Shown: piece after piece, positions 8,419-17,223 of the stretch
How the letters are laid out: every line of letters starts with the position of its first letter
How positions within the stretch are numbered: position 1 is the stretch's first letter
NCBI RefSeq assembly: GCF_014360585.1
Contig: NZ_JACIXG010000015.1
Location: 1 to 64,000, forward strand
Source of the DNA: Nocardioides sp.
GTDB lineage: Bacteria; Actinomycetota; Actinomycetes; Propionibacteriales; Nocardioidaceae
Length of the DNA stretch: 64,000 nucleotides
Direction: 5' to 3'
The notes under the pieces: model-generated
What the model was told of the DNA's origin: nothing
Databases searched by the model: none
The model's input: only the letters and a program-made list of their open reading frames with translations
Program-made: the position numbers and the translations under genes

Positions 8419-8982
8419 ATGCGGCCGGCCAACGACGCCGCGGCGGCGATCCACCGGGCGGCGCTCGAGATGACCGACGAGTTCGGCTTCGACGGCTGGA
8501 CGATGGATCATCTCGCCGACCGCGTCGGTGTCTCGCGGCGTACGTTGTTCAATCACGTCCCGAGCAAGATGGACGCCGTCCTCGGCCCTGAGCAGGAGCC
8601 CGACCCGGAGCTGCTCGAGACCTTCCTCAGCGGCGGTCCGACCGGACATGTCGGCCGCGACCTCGGCGCGCTGGTGCGCACGGTGCTCGATGCCGAGCCC
8701 ATCGATCACGACGAGCTCGTCCTCGTCCGCCACATCCTCACCACGGACAAGCACGTGCTGGATGCGGCCCGCACGCGCTTCGAGCAGATCGTCGTTCGGC
8801 TCGCGGAGCTGATCTCCGAGCGCGACGGTGACCAGATGACCCCCGAGCTCGCGGGCGTGGTCCTGCATCTCGTGATCGTGGTCTTCAACGCCTCGCTCGA
8901 CGCCTACCTAGCCAACCCGGCGGCCGGCACCGTCGCCGACCACTTCACCCGGATCTTCGACGACCTCGTCGATCTGTTCTGA
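8419..8982 (+). CDS. TetR/AcrR-family regulator of the MMPL exporter
   Basis: A 187-aa regulator. The TetR-type helix-turn-helix occupies about residues 8-52: AIHRAALEMTDEFGFDGWTMDHLADRVG with recognition segment VSRRTLFNHVPSK. The remaining helices would bind an effector, probably a lipophilic or drug-like molecule, as in other TetR-MMPL pairs. ATG 8419 is used; the frame upstream to 8359 passes through the operator cluster and is unlikely to be translated. It is 24 nt upstream of the MMPL gene, so the two form an operon. The operator directly upstream suggests autorepression with derepression of the pump. Confidence 0.88.
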   Translation: MRPANDAAAAIHRAALEMTDEFGFDGWTMDHLADRVGVSRRTLFNHVPSKMDAVLGPEQEPDPELLETFLSGGPTGHVGRDLGALVRTVLDAEPIDHDELVLVRHILTTDKHVLDAARTRFEQIVVRLAELISERDGDQMTPELAGVVLHLVIVVFNASLDAYLANPAAGTVADHFTRIFDDLVDLF

Positions 8983-9006
8983 CAACTGACCAAGGGGAAC
9001 CCTGTC

Positions 9007-11349
9007 ATGGCCAAGCTGCTCTATCGGCTCGGAAAGACCGCCTACCGGCGGTGGCCGATCTTCGTCGCCGTCTGGTTGATCGTCATCATCGGCGTCGGCG
9101 CGGTGGCGACCACGATGTCCAAGCCGATGTCCACCACGTTCAGCATGCCCGGCCTCGAGTCGGTCGAGGCGGCCGAGGAGCTGCCCGAGATCATGGGCAC
9201 CGAGGGTGGCTCGGTGCTCGACGCCGCCTCCATCGAGGTCGTCGTCGCAGCTCCTGAGGGTGAGACGCTCACGACCCCGGAGAACCAGAAGGCCGTGGCC
9301 GAGATCGTCGCGGACCTCGCCGCGCTCGAGGACGTTCCCGACCAGATCTCCTACATCTGGACCTCGGAGCAGGCCGAGACGGCCGCTCCTGCGTACGCCG
9401 AGGCGATGTCCGCCGAGAGTGGGCAGCAGGTCCCGACCGAGCAGGCCCTGCAGATGCTGCTCGGCCAGCTCGAGGCTCAGCCGACCCTGTCCGAGGACGG
9501 CCGGATCGGCCTGATCTCGACCGAGTTCGAGGACGTCGAGGTCGCCGATGTGACGCCCGAGATGCAGCAGGAGGTCACCGACGTCGTCGAGCAGGCGGCC
9601 GACGACTCCGGACTCCAGGTCGAGGTGCGCGGCCAGGGCATGCAGGTGATGGAGATGGGCAGCGCCAGCGCCGAGCTGGTCGGTATCGCGCTCGCCCTGC
9701 TCATCCTGCTGCTGACCTTCGGCTCCTTCGTGGCGGCCGGGCTCCCGATCCTCACCGCCGGTGTCGGCGTCGCCATCGGCACCCTCAGCATCACCGCGCT
9801 GACTGCGTTCACCGAGGTCTCCTCGACCACCCCGATGCTGGCCACGATGATCGGCCTCGCCGTCGGGATCGACTACGCGCTGTTCATCCTCGCTCGCTAC
9901 CGCAGCGAGCTCGACCACACCGACGACCGGATGGAGGCCATCGGCATCGCCGTCGGCACCGCGGGCTCGGCCGTCGTCTTCGCCGGCCTGACCGTCGTCA
10001 TCGCGCTCACCGCGCTCAGCGTGGTCGGCATCCCGTTCCTGACCGCCATGGGCATCGGCGCCGCGGCGACCGTCGTGGTCGCCGTCCTGGTGGCGCTGAC
10101 CCTGGTCCCCGCCCTGCTCGGCCTGTTCAAGTCGAAGGCCTTCGGCCTGTCCGTACGCCACTACCGGCCCAAGCGCGAGGCCAACGGCCGCGTGCTCAAC
10201 AACGGTGTCCGCTGGGCTCGGTTCATCGGCAAGGCCCCCATCGCCTGGGTGCTCATCGTGATCATCGGTCTGGGCGCGCTGGCGATCCCCTTCAAGGACC
10301 TGCACCTGGGTATGCCGAGCGACAGCACCGCGCCGGAGGACAGCTCGCGCCGCCAGGCGGTCGAGCTGGTCGTCGAGGGCTTCGGCCCGGGACGACTCGA
10401 CCCGATGATGCTGGTCGTCGACGCCCGCGAGATGTCGGGCGACCCGGCCGAGAAGCAGGCCGCGTACGCGAAGGTCGCCGAGTGGGCCGGCTCCATGGAC
10501 GGGGTCGCCAAGGTGGTGCCGCCCTCGGGCAACGACAACGGTGCGGTGATCCTGATCGAGCCCGAGACGGCGCCGGAGGACGTGGCGACCGACGAGCTGC
10601 TCGCGGAGCTGCGTGAGGGCGAGGGCGCGCTCGAGGAGGAGACCGGCACCGACCTCGCCGTCACCGGAACGTCGGCGATCATGTCCGACATCTCCGAGAA
10701 GCTCAACGACGCGCTGCTGCCCTACCTCGCGATCGTGATCGGGCTGGCGTTCATCCTGCTGATGCTCGTCTTCCGTTCGATCCTGGTGCCGCTGACCGCG
10801 ACGCTCGGCTTCCTCCTCTCCGTCCTGGCCACCCTCGGCGTCACCGTGGCGGTGTTCCAGGAGGGTGCGTTCGGGATCTTCGCCGGCCAGCCGATCGTCA
10901 GCTTCATGCCGATCTTCCTGATCGGTCTGGTCTTCGGTCTGGCGATGGACTACCAGGTCTTCCTGGTGACCCGGATCCGCGAGGCCCACGTCCACGGCGC
11001 CTCCTACAAGGAGGCCGTGGTCGACGGATTCCGCAACTCGGCCCGGGTGGTCACCGCCGCCGCGCTGATCATGACCGCGGTCTTCGCGGGCTTCATCATG
11101 ATGGACGACCCGATCATCAAGTCGATGGGCTTCGCGCTCGCCGCGGCGGTCATCTTCGATGCCTTCATCGTGCGGATGCTGCTGATCCCGACGCTGATGT
11201 ACCTGATGAAGGAGAAGGCCTGGTGGCTGCCGAAGTGGCTCGACCGGATCCTCCCGAACGTCGACGTCGAGGGCGAGGGCCTGGAGCGGCACTACCTCGC
11301 CGACCACTACGCCGACGACCCGCGTGAACAGGAGCTCGTCAAGAGCTGA
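9007..11349 (+). CDS. MMPL-family RND transporter
   Basis: A 780-aa inner-membrane exporter of the MmpL/HAE-RND type, powered by the proton gradient. The topology is typical. TM1 is at about residues 18-38 (IFVAVWLIVIIGVGAVATT), followed by an extracellular domain. A TM2-6 block starts at about 220 (LVGIALALLILLLTFGSFVA) and contains GLAVGIDYALFILARYRSEL. A second extracellular domain precedes TM8-12, which contain GLVFGLAMDYQVFLVTRIRE. The paired GxxxGxDY-like segments in TM4 and TM10 carry the proton-relay Asp residues of the family. AAGGGGA precedes the ATG. The substrate is unknown; lipids, lipopeptides or drugs are usual. Expression is probably controlled by the cotranscribed TetR protein. 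Confidence 0.92.
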   Translation: MAKLLYRLGKTAYRRWPIFVAVWLIVIIGVGAVATTMSKPMSTTFSMPGLESVEAAEELPEIMGTEGGSVLDAASIEVVVAAPEGETLTTPENQKAVAEIVADLAALEDVPDQISYIWTSEQAETAAPAYAEAMSAESGQQVPTEQALQMLLGQLEAQPTLSEDGRIGLISTEFEDVEVADVTPEMQQEVTDVVEQAADDSGLQVEVRGQGMQVMEMGSASAELVGIALALLILLLTFGSFVAAGLPILTAGVGVAIGTLSITALTAFTEVSSTTPMLATMIGLAVGIDYALFILARYRSELDHTDDRMEAIGIAVGTAGSAVVFAGLTVVIALTALSVVGIPFLTAMGIGAAATVVVAVLVALTLVPALLGLFKSKAFGLSVRHYRPKREANGRVLNNGVRWARFIGKAPIAWVLIVIIGLGALAIPFKDLHLGMPSDSTAPEDSSRRQAVELVVEGFGPGRLDPMMLVVDAREMSGDPAEKQAAYAKVAEWAGSMDGVAKVVPPSGNDNGAVILIEPETAPEDVATDELLAELREGEGALEEETGTDLAVTGTSAIMSDISEKLNDALLPYLAIVIGLAFILLMLVFRSILVPLTATLGFLLSVLATLGVTVAVFQEGAFGIFAGQPIVSFMPIFLIGLVFGLAMDYQVFLVTRIREAHVHGASYKEAVVDGFRNSARVVTAAALIMTAVFAGFIMMDDPIIKSMGFALAAAVIFDAFIVRMLLIPTLMYLMKEKAWWLPKWLDRILPNVDVEGEGLERHYLADHYADDPREQELVKS

Positions 11350-11366
11350 CCGTCGCGTCACAGGAG

Positions 11367-11440
11367 GGGGTAACACGTCGTTCGTAGGACTACTCGCCCG
11401 TTATAACGACCGGATAGACCTACGAACAGCGTGTTACCCC
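11367..11440. repeat. Long inverted repeat between the MMPL gene and ppgK
   Basis: A 22-bp arm (11367-11388, starting GGGGTAACACG) and its near-perfect complement (11419-11440, ending CGTGTTACCCC) differ at only two positions, around a 30-nt loop that itself contains CGTTATAACG. It starts 18 nt after the MMPL stop codon and ends 44 nt before ppgK. It could terminate the MMPL operon, although there is no T-run. It could also be an operator for ppgK or a small mobile palindrome. Confidence 0.65.
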
Positions 11441-11483
11441 AACGCGGCCGCGCCACCAGTTGCCTCATAAATAGGATGGGTCC

Positions 11484-12239
11484 ATGACGACGAGCCTGCC
11501 CTTCGGCATCGACTTCGGCGGCACCGGCATCAAGGGTGCCCCGATCGACCTCTCGATCGGCGAGTTCGCCGCCGAGCGCGTACGCATACCGACCCCCGAA
11601 CATTCCACCCCCGAAGCGATCGCCGAGATCTTCGTCGAGCTGCTCTCACACTTCCCGGAGTGCGACGGGAAGGTCGGCGTGACCGTCCCGGGCGTCGTAC
11701 GCCACGGGGTGGTCCACTCCGCGGCCAACATCGACAACTCTTGGATCGGCACCGACGCGGACGCGATCTTCACCGCGGCCACCGGCCGGGACGTCCACGT
11801 GGTCAACGACGCCGACGCCGCCGGCCTGGCCGAGGTCCGCTACGGCGCGGCGAAGGGCCGTCGCGGCCTGGTCATCATGACCACGCTCGGCACCGGCATC
11901 GGCTCAGCGCTCCTCTACAACGGTGTGCTCGTGCCCAACTCCGAGCTCGGCCACCTCGAGCTCGACGGCCACGACGCCGAGACCCGCGCCTCCAACATCG
12001 CCCGCAAGCGCGAGGACCTCTCCTGGAAGCACTGGGCCAAGCGACTGCAGAACTACTACCAGCACCTGGAGATGCTCTTCTCGCCCGACCTATTCCTGGT
12101 CGGCGGAGGGGTCTCGAAGGAAGCGGCGGAATTCCTCCCGCTGCTCGACCTCGACACCGAGATCATCCCGGCGAAACTCCTCAACACCGCGGGGGCCGTC
12201 GGGGCGGCGCTGTACGCCGAAGAGTTCGCCACCGACTGA
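11484..12239 (+). CDS. ppgK: Polyphosphate glucokinase
   Basis: A 251-aa ROK-family kinase that phosphorylates glucose using polyphosphate or ATP, the usual glucose-entry enzyme of Actinobacteria. Visible signatures are the phosphate-binding loop FGIDFGGTGIKGAPIDL near the N-terminus, the second loop TLGTGIGSALLYNGVLVPNS, and the ROK sugar-binding segment ELGHLELDG. Length matches the family (about 250-270). The ATG follows an AT-rich CATAAAT that may be a -10 element. The last 150 nt (12090-12239) are also read on the opposite strand by the tail of the neighbouring metallopeptidase-like gene. Confidence 0.93.
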   Translation: MTTSLPFGIDFGGTGIKGAPIDLSIGEFAAERVRIPTPEHSTPEAIAEIFVELLSHFPECDGKVGVTVPGVVRHGVVHSAANIDNSWIGTDADAIFTAATGRDVHVVNDADAAGLAEVRYGAAKGRRGLVIMTTLGTGIGSALLYNGVLVPNSELGHLELDGHDAETRASNIARKREDLSWKHWAKRLQNYYQHLEMLFSPDLFLVGGGVSKEAAEFLPLLDLDTEIIPAKLLNTAGAVGAALYAEEFATD

Positions 12240-14306
12240 GGGCGGCGGGCCGTCGGGTGGGCGGGGCGGCTCCGGTCGATCCCACGGAGCGCCCGCCCTC
12301 TTCGTCTCCTTGACCTGCGCGAGGAACGCCTTGCGGTTCACCCGCCGCTGCCGGCGACCCTCCCGCCGGCGGCGGGCCCACGGGCTGCGAAGCACCCGGA
12401 AGACTGCGTACGCCGCACCGGCGAGCACCAGCAGCGCGACCAGTCCGACCAGCAGTGCCCAGTCGGCCCGGGCGCTCACCCCGGCGGCAGTGGCCGATGC
12501 GTCGTCCAGCTGGCCGTCGTCCAGATCGGCCCGGGCGCTGGCCGCCCCGGCGTCGAGGAGCAGCACCAGCTCGCCGAGCTCGGTGGCCGGGTTCTGGATG
12601 CCCGCGACGGCTGCCGTGGCCGCACCGACCTCGGTGGTCACCTTCGCGGCCTTGGGCAGGGTGGTGGCCAGTGACTCGTACTCGGCGGCGAGGTTGGCGC
12701 TCTCGTAGGCCTCCTTCGCGGCCGACGACACCGGCAGATCCGCCGCCTCGGCTGCCTCTTGGATCTTCGCGGCGCCGGCGTTGGCACCGTCGAGCAACCC
12801 GCTCACGGTCGCCGCATCGTCGAACGCCCATGAGGCCATGGAGTTGCGCAGCCCCTCGGGAGGCACCCAGTCGCCGTTGGCGCGGTCGAGGGCGGCGTAC
12901 GTCTTGCGGGCCTCGGCCCGTTGCTGGAGCTCTTTCGCCTCCGCGCGCGGAAGGACCCAGGTGCGCAGCGCCTTCTCGGCCGAGGCGTCGGTGTCGTGCT
13001 CTTGCACGAGGTCGAGGAACGTCCGCCAGTTGGTCGAGCCCTGGATGAGGTTGTCGCCCGGCCGGTCGTAGGCGTTGCGACCCTCGTAGGCGTCGTTCAC
13101 CACCGCCGTGAACTCCTCGTCGGACAGGTCCGCGACGATGTCGGAGACGGCCTTGTAGGCCGCCGGATAACCGTAGGAGTCGACCTCGGCAGTGACGTCG
13201 CGACTGGCGTCGTCCCAGGTCAGGAGGGCGAAGGAGGCCTTGCTCCGGCGCTTCACCTTCGGGTACTTCTGTCCCTTGGCGCCGACCTGCTGCGCCGCCC
13301 GCTGGGCGAGCACCTCGGTCAGTCCCTCACTCAGCCAGCGGCCTCGGACGGTGTTCGGGTTGATCCAGGCGTGGGTCATCTCGTGGTAGAGGACGACCGC
13401 GTCGAGGTCCTCGGAGACGACGATCTCCTTGGCGTTCTCGTCGAACCAGGCATACCCGAGCGCCTCGGAGGAGACGTCCTCACGGATCGTGTCCAGGCCA
13501 CCCGGCCACTTGGACCCGATCAGCTTCTCGAGCACAGGCAGTCCCGATGTCACCTTCTCGTCGGCGAACTCGAGCCACTCCTCGTCGCCCGGGAAGCTCT
13601 GCAGCGAGACGTCGGTGTCGCCGACCGCGACCTTCGCCTCGTCGAAGGCCTTCGGATCGCGCGCAGAGACGCCGCCCTCGATGAAGCCCCCCGTCGCCTT
13701 CCACGTCGTCGTGCCACCCTTGGTCTTCTTCTTGAAACCCGGAGCCGAGCTGGAGAACTCCATCGACTTGGGCAGTACGACCTCGACGGTGACCGAGTCG
13801 TCGTCGCCGACGCCGAGCACGGGGAAGACCGCGTATCCCTCACCGATCCGGATGTGGTTCCCCTTGGCGCGGATCGGAGCGCCCCGCAGCTCGTAGGTCC
13901 AGGTGATGGTGCGCGACTTGCCGTAGTAGAGGTTCGGGAACGACGCCGAGACCACCTCCAGCCCGGTGCCCTTGATCTTCTCGGTGCTCACCGCGAGCCT
14001 GGAGCCGTTGCTGGTCGCCTTGACCTTCTTGGCGCCAGCCGGGATCGGGATGGAATGACCGGTCAGGAAGTAATAGGTCGTCGCTGTGCTCGGCTGCCGG
14101 TTGGTGACCGTGATCTCGGCCTTCACCTTGACGGTCTTGGCCTTCTCGTCGAGCACGTAGCGGGTGCGCGAGGACTCACCGACACCGTCATCAGGCGCCG
14201 CCACCGCCGCAGGCGCGGTCGTCACCAGCCCAGCACCCAGCGCGCCCAGCACGACCAGACCTACCGCCAGCCGCCGGAGCAGACCTGTTCCTCGACCGCC
14301 CTTCAC
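12090..14306 (-). CDS. Membrane-anchored MA-like gluzincin, paralogue A, with antisense C-terminal extension
   Basis: A 738-aa extracellular protein with signal peptide LLRRLAVGLVVLGALGAGL ending near AAVAA. An N-terminal region of about 230 residues looks beta-rich (VTNRQPSTATTYYFLTG). The metalloprotease motif HEMTHAW (308-314) is followed 14 residues later by the Glu of WLSEGLTEVL, the peptidase-MA arrangement. A helical region leads to a TM segment, LLVGLVALLVLAGAAYAVF, and a basic cytoplasmic tail. It is clearly paralogous to the next gene. The last 50 residues (12090-12239) are encoded antisense to ppgK after a Pro-rich linker, as though an earlier stop had been lost. Substrate is unknown. 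The metal site is visible; peptidase activity is inferred. Confidence 0.8.
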   Translation of the reverse strand: MKGGRGTGLLRRLAVGLVVLGALGAGLVTTAPAAVAAPDDGVGESSRTRYVLDEKAKTVKVKAEITVTNRQPSTATTYYFLTGHSIPIPAGAKKVKATSNGSRLAVSTEKIKGTGLEVVSASFPNLYYGKSRTITWTYELRGAPIRAKGNHIRIGEGYAVFPVLGVGDDDSVTVEVVLPKSMEFSSSAPGFKKKTKGGTTTWKATGGFIEGGVSARDPKAFDEAKVAVGDTDVSLQSFPGDEEWLEFADEKVTSGLPVLEKLIGSKWPGGLDTIREDVSSEALGYAWFDENAKEIVVSEDLDAVVLYHEMTHAWINPNTVRGRWLSEGLTEVLAQRAAQQVGAKGQKYPKVKRRSKASFALLTWDDASRDVTAEVDSYGYPAAYKAVSDIVADLSDEEFTAVVNDAYEGRNAYDRPGDNLIQGSTNWRTFLDLVQEHDTDASAEKALRTWVLPRAEAKELQQRAEARKTYAALDRANGDWVPPEGLRNSMASWAFDDAATVSGLLDGANAGAAKIQEAAEAADLPVSSAAKEAYESANLAAEYESLATTLPKAAKVTTEVGAATAAVAGIQNPATELGELVLLLDAGAASARADLDDGQLDDASATAAGVSARADWALLVGLVALLVLAGAAYAVFRVLRSPWARRRREGRRQRRVNRKAFLAQVKETKRAGAPWDRPEPPRPPDGPPPSVGGELFGVQRRPDGPRGVEEFRRDDLGVEVEQREEFRRFLRDPSADQE

Positions 14307-14367
14307 CCCGGCACCTTAGTCCCATGCCCCTTCGGGTACGACCTTTTTGGGATCTTGCGGCCCCCAG

Positions 14368-16392
14368 TCAGGCCGGGATCTCGACCTCGGCCTTCTCGAC
14401 AGTCTCCGAGTCACGATGCGGCTCGCGGCGTTCCTTGCGCACCCGCCGCCTCGACCGGACGCGGACTCCGATCCGGCGGACAAGCCTGAAAAGACCGTAC
14501 GCCCCGCTGATCAGCGCCAGCCACGCCGCGATCCCCGCGACGAGCACCCACTTCGAGCGAGCGGTGTGGGCAGCTGTCGTTGCGGCCGCCTGTTCCACCC
14601 TTCCGGCATCGAGATCACTCCTGGCATCTGCCGCCCTCGTGTCGAGACGAAGCAGCAGCTCACCCACCTCGGTCACCGGTCCGTGGAAGCCCGCGACGGC
14701 TGCCGAGGCCTCTCCGACCGAGGTGGTCACCTCAGCCGCCTTCGCCAGCGCGGTGGCCACGTCTCCGTACTCGCTGGCGACGTTCGCCGACTCGTACGCT
14801 GCCCGCATCGCCGTCGATGCAGGCAGACCGGCCTTCTCCGCGGTGCTCTGGAACTTGCCGGCTTCCTCGGCCGCCTTCCCGGCGAGGTCGCGGATCGTCG
14901 CCGCGTCCTCGAACTTCCAGTACGCCATCGCTTCGCGCAAGCCTTTCGGCGGCAGCCACTCACCGTCGGCCTCGTCGATGACGTCGTACGCCGCCTTGGC
15001 CTTCTTCGCCGCCGCGAGCTGCTTCGTCTGACCTCGGTTGAGCGCCCAGGTCTTGAGCTCCCGGTCGATGTTCGGGTCGGCACCGTGCTTCACCGCCAGG
15101 TCGAGGAAGGTCCCCCAGACGGCCCCACCGCCCTGGTAGCCCGCCTCCTCCGGGCCGTCATAGGCGGTCCGCCCCAGGTAGAGGTCGCGGACGAACGCCG
15201 TGAACTGCTTCTCGTCGAGGTCCTCGAGCATGGCGGTCACCGCGGTGTAGGCGGCTGCGTACCCATAGTCGTCCTGGCGCCGGGTCGCCTGCCCGAAGAA
15301 GCCCCATTCAGTCAGCGGGAACGCCGCTGAGCCCTTCCGCCTCGGAGCCTTGCGAGGTTCGTGCTTCACCCCGGTCTCTCGTGCGACCCGCACGGCGATG
15401 ACCTCCGTCAGCCCCTCATTGATCCAGCGCTCGTCGGTGGTGTCGTGATCGATCCACGCATGGGTGAGCTCGTGGTAGAGCGTCGGGGCGTCGAGCCGCT
15501 CCGAGACGACGATCTCCCGTTCCCCCGAGTCGAACCAGGCGTACCCGGTTGCTTCGGAGCTCGTGTCCTCGCGGATCACATCCAGCTCCCCGGGCCACTT
15601 CTCGCCGACGATCCGCTCTAGCACGGGCACGGCCTCGGCGATGTTCCGCTCCGCGAAGTCCAGCCACTCCTCGTCGCCGGGGAACGCCTGGATGACGACC
15701 TCGGCGCCACCGATCGAGACCGTCCGCTCGATGTGCTTCTCGGGGTCGCGGAGCGAGATGCCGGCGAACTCGATGTTCGAGGCCGTCCAGGTGACCGACT
15801 TGCCGGTCTCCTTCCTGATGAACGCTCCGTCGCTGGCCTCCAGCTCCATCGCCGGAGGCCCGACGACCTCGACCGTCGAGTCGTCACCGACGCCCACCGT
15901 CCCGAAGACGGCGTAGCCGTCACCGACCCGGACGTTGCTCTTCTTCGACCGGATCGGCGCGGCGGGCATGGTGTAGCCCCAACGGATGGTGCGCGTCTGG
16001 CCGTAGTACAGGCCCGAGAAGCGCACCTTCGCGAACGACCCGAGGTCGTCCGGGACCGGTTCCACGCTCACCGGCAACGTGACACCGTTGCTGGAGGCTC
16101 TGACCTTCGTGGCCTTCGCCGGGATATAGATCGAGTACGCGTTGAAGTAGTAGCGGGAGTTGCCTTGGTCCGGCTGTTGGTTCGTGATCGTCAGGTCGAT
16201 GGACGCCCGCACCTCGCGAGCCTTGACGTCCACGACGTAGCGAGCCTTCGACGATTGAGCCAGCCCGTCGCCGGGAGCGGCTGCGACCGGCGACGCCGTC
16301 GCCACAGCCAAGCCGGAGGCCAGCAGACCGATGAAGATCAACGTCGCCACCAGGCGCTGACGCGGTCCGGGCCGCTCTCTACACAGTTGCAC
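14368..16392 (-). CDS. Membrane-anchored MA-like gluzincin, paralogue B
   Basis: A 674-aa protein with the same order as its neighbour: signal segment LVATLIFIGLLASGLAVATA, a beta-rich N-terminal domain, HELTHAW plus the Glu of WINEGLTEVI 14 residues on, a helical segment, a TM (WVLVAGIAAWLALISGAYGLF) and a short basic tail ending EVEIPA. Shared blocks with paralogue A include GYAVF, QAFPGDEEWLDFAE, EATGYAWFD, EIVVSERLDA and DDYGYAAAYTAV, indicating tandem duplication. GTG 16392 is used. The gap to paralogue A is 61 nt, consistent with an operon. Unlike A, it ends soon after the TM, so it shows the normal length of this family. The role is unknown; a cell-surface protease is the best guess. 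Confidence 0.82.
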   Translation of the reverse strand: MQLCRERPGPRQRLVATLIFIGLLASGLAVATASPVAAAPGDGLAQSSKARYVVDVKAREVRASIDLTITNQQPDQGNSRYYFNAYSIYIPAKATKVRASSNGVTLPVSVEPVPDDLGSFAKVRFSGLYYGQTRTIRWGYTMPAAPIRSKKSNVRVGDGYAVFGTVGVGDDSTVEVVGPPAMELEASDGAFIRKETGKSVTWTASNIEFAGISLRDPEKHIERTVSIGGAEVVIQAFPGDEEWLDFAERNIAEAVPVLERIVGEKWPGELDVIREDTSSEATGYAWFDSGEREIVVSERLDAPTLYHELTHAWIDHDTTDERWINEGLTEVIAVRVARETGVKHEPRKAPRRKGSAAFPLTEWGFFGQATRRQDDYGYAAAYTAVTAMLEDLDEKQFTAFVRDLYLGRTAYDGPEEAGYQGGGAVWGTFLDLAVKHGADPNIDRELKTWALNRGQTKQLAAAKKAKAAYDVIDEADGEWLPPKGLREAMAYWKFEDAATIRDLAGKAAEEAGKFQSTAEKAGLPASTAMRAAYESANVASEYGDVATALAKAAEVTTSVGEASAAVAGFHGPVTEVGELLLRLDTRAADARSDLDAGRVEQAAATTAAHTARSKWVLVAGIAAWLALISGAYGLFRLVRRIGVRVRSRRRVRKERREPHRDSETVEKAEVEIPA

Positions 16393-16501
16393 CAGCGAAA
16401 TCTAGACAGCCGCCGCTCAGGCGTTTCACGTTATTGGCGTTCTGTGCCCAAACCGTGGCGTCTGCCGGAAAACGTCGCTCGACGGCTACCCATCGGCTAC
16501 G

Positions 16502-17137
16502 TCAGGCGAGGTAGCGGCCCGGGCGGTGGTTGAAGGCCAGGATGATGTTGAGGATCACCGCGCCGAGGGCGGAGAGCAGGACGGTCGCGGGCGAGACGAC
16601 GGCGAGCGCGAGCAGGATGACGCTGAGGTCGAGGCCCATCTGGACGTACCCGGCCCGCAGGTCGAGCCGCTCCTGCAGGACCAGGGCGAGCACGTTGAAC
16701 CCACCCAGCGAGGCACCGTGGCGGAAGATCACCAGGAGCCCGATGCCGACGAGCAGGTTGCCGGCCACCACGCCGTAGATGGTGTCGAGGCCATAGAGCG
16801 GGAGCAGGTCGGCGTGGACCCGGGTCATCGCCGAGACCGCGATGACGCAGCCCAGCGACCGGACGGTGAACCAGACGCCCTTCTTGGAGAGCGCGAGCCC
16901 GAAGAACGGCAGGTTCACCAGCACGAACAGCACCTCGAACGGCAACCCTGTCCAGTAGCTGACCAGCAGGCTCAGGCCCGCCGTCCCGCCGGTCACGGCG
17001 CCGACCGTCTGGATCAGGTAGAGACCCAGCGAGGTCACCACGATGCTGGTCACGTAGCCGAGCGCGTCCTCCACCAAGGTGTGGGGGATGCGGATCGACT
17101 CGAGGGAGTCTGCGTACGGCTCGGACACGACGCTCAT
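16502..17137 (-). CDS. YitT-family integral membrane protein
   Basis: A 211-aa membrane protein with about five hydrophobic segments, for example VTSIVVTSLGLYLIQTVGAV, FEVLFVLVNLPFFGLAL, IYGVVAGNLLVGIGLLVIF and VILLALAVVSPATVLLSAL. The motif GGTAGLSLLVSYWTGLP and the block GASLGGFNVLALVLQ match YitT/YqfU-type proteins. It stops after the last TM and lacks the cytoplasmic DUF2179 domain of full-length YitT proteins (about 280 aa). ATG 17137 (MSVVSEPYADS) is chosen; the upstream frame overlaps the divergent gene and is not protein-like. The function of the family is not established. Confidence 0.8.
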   Translation of the reverse strand: MSVVSEPYADSLESIRIPHTLVEDALGYVTSIVVTSLGLYLIQTVGAVTGGTAGLSLLVSYWTGLPFEVLFVLVNLPFFGLALSKKGVWFTVRSLGCVIAVSAMTRVHADLLPLYGLDTIYGVVAGNLLVGIGLLVIFRHGASLGGFNVLALVLQERLDLRAGYVQMGLDLSVILLALAVVSPATVLLSALGAVILNIILAFNHRPGRYLA

Positions 17138-17223
17138 TCTGGGTGTCGTGCCCGAGCCGCGCAGAATCCACCCGAGCGAGACGTGCATCACGTTTCCGCT
17201 GGTCAGGGAGACGTTCCCAGAGC

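Noticed and set aside
8908-11376. 822-codon open frame on the minus strand
   Set aside because: It is antisense to the MMPL exporter and very rich in Asp, Arg, His and Gln; no motif. Shadow of the GC-biased coding strand.
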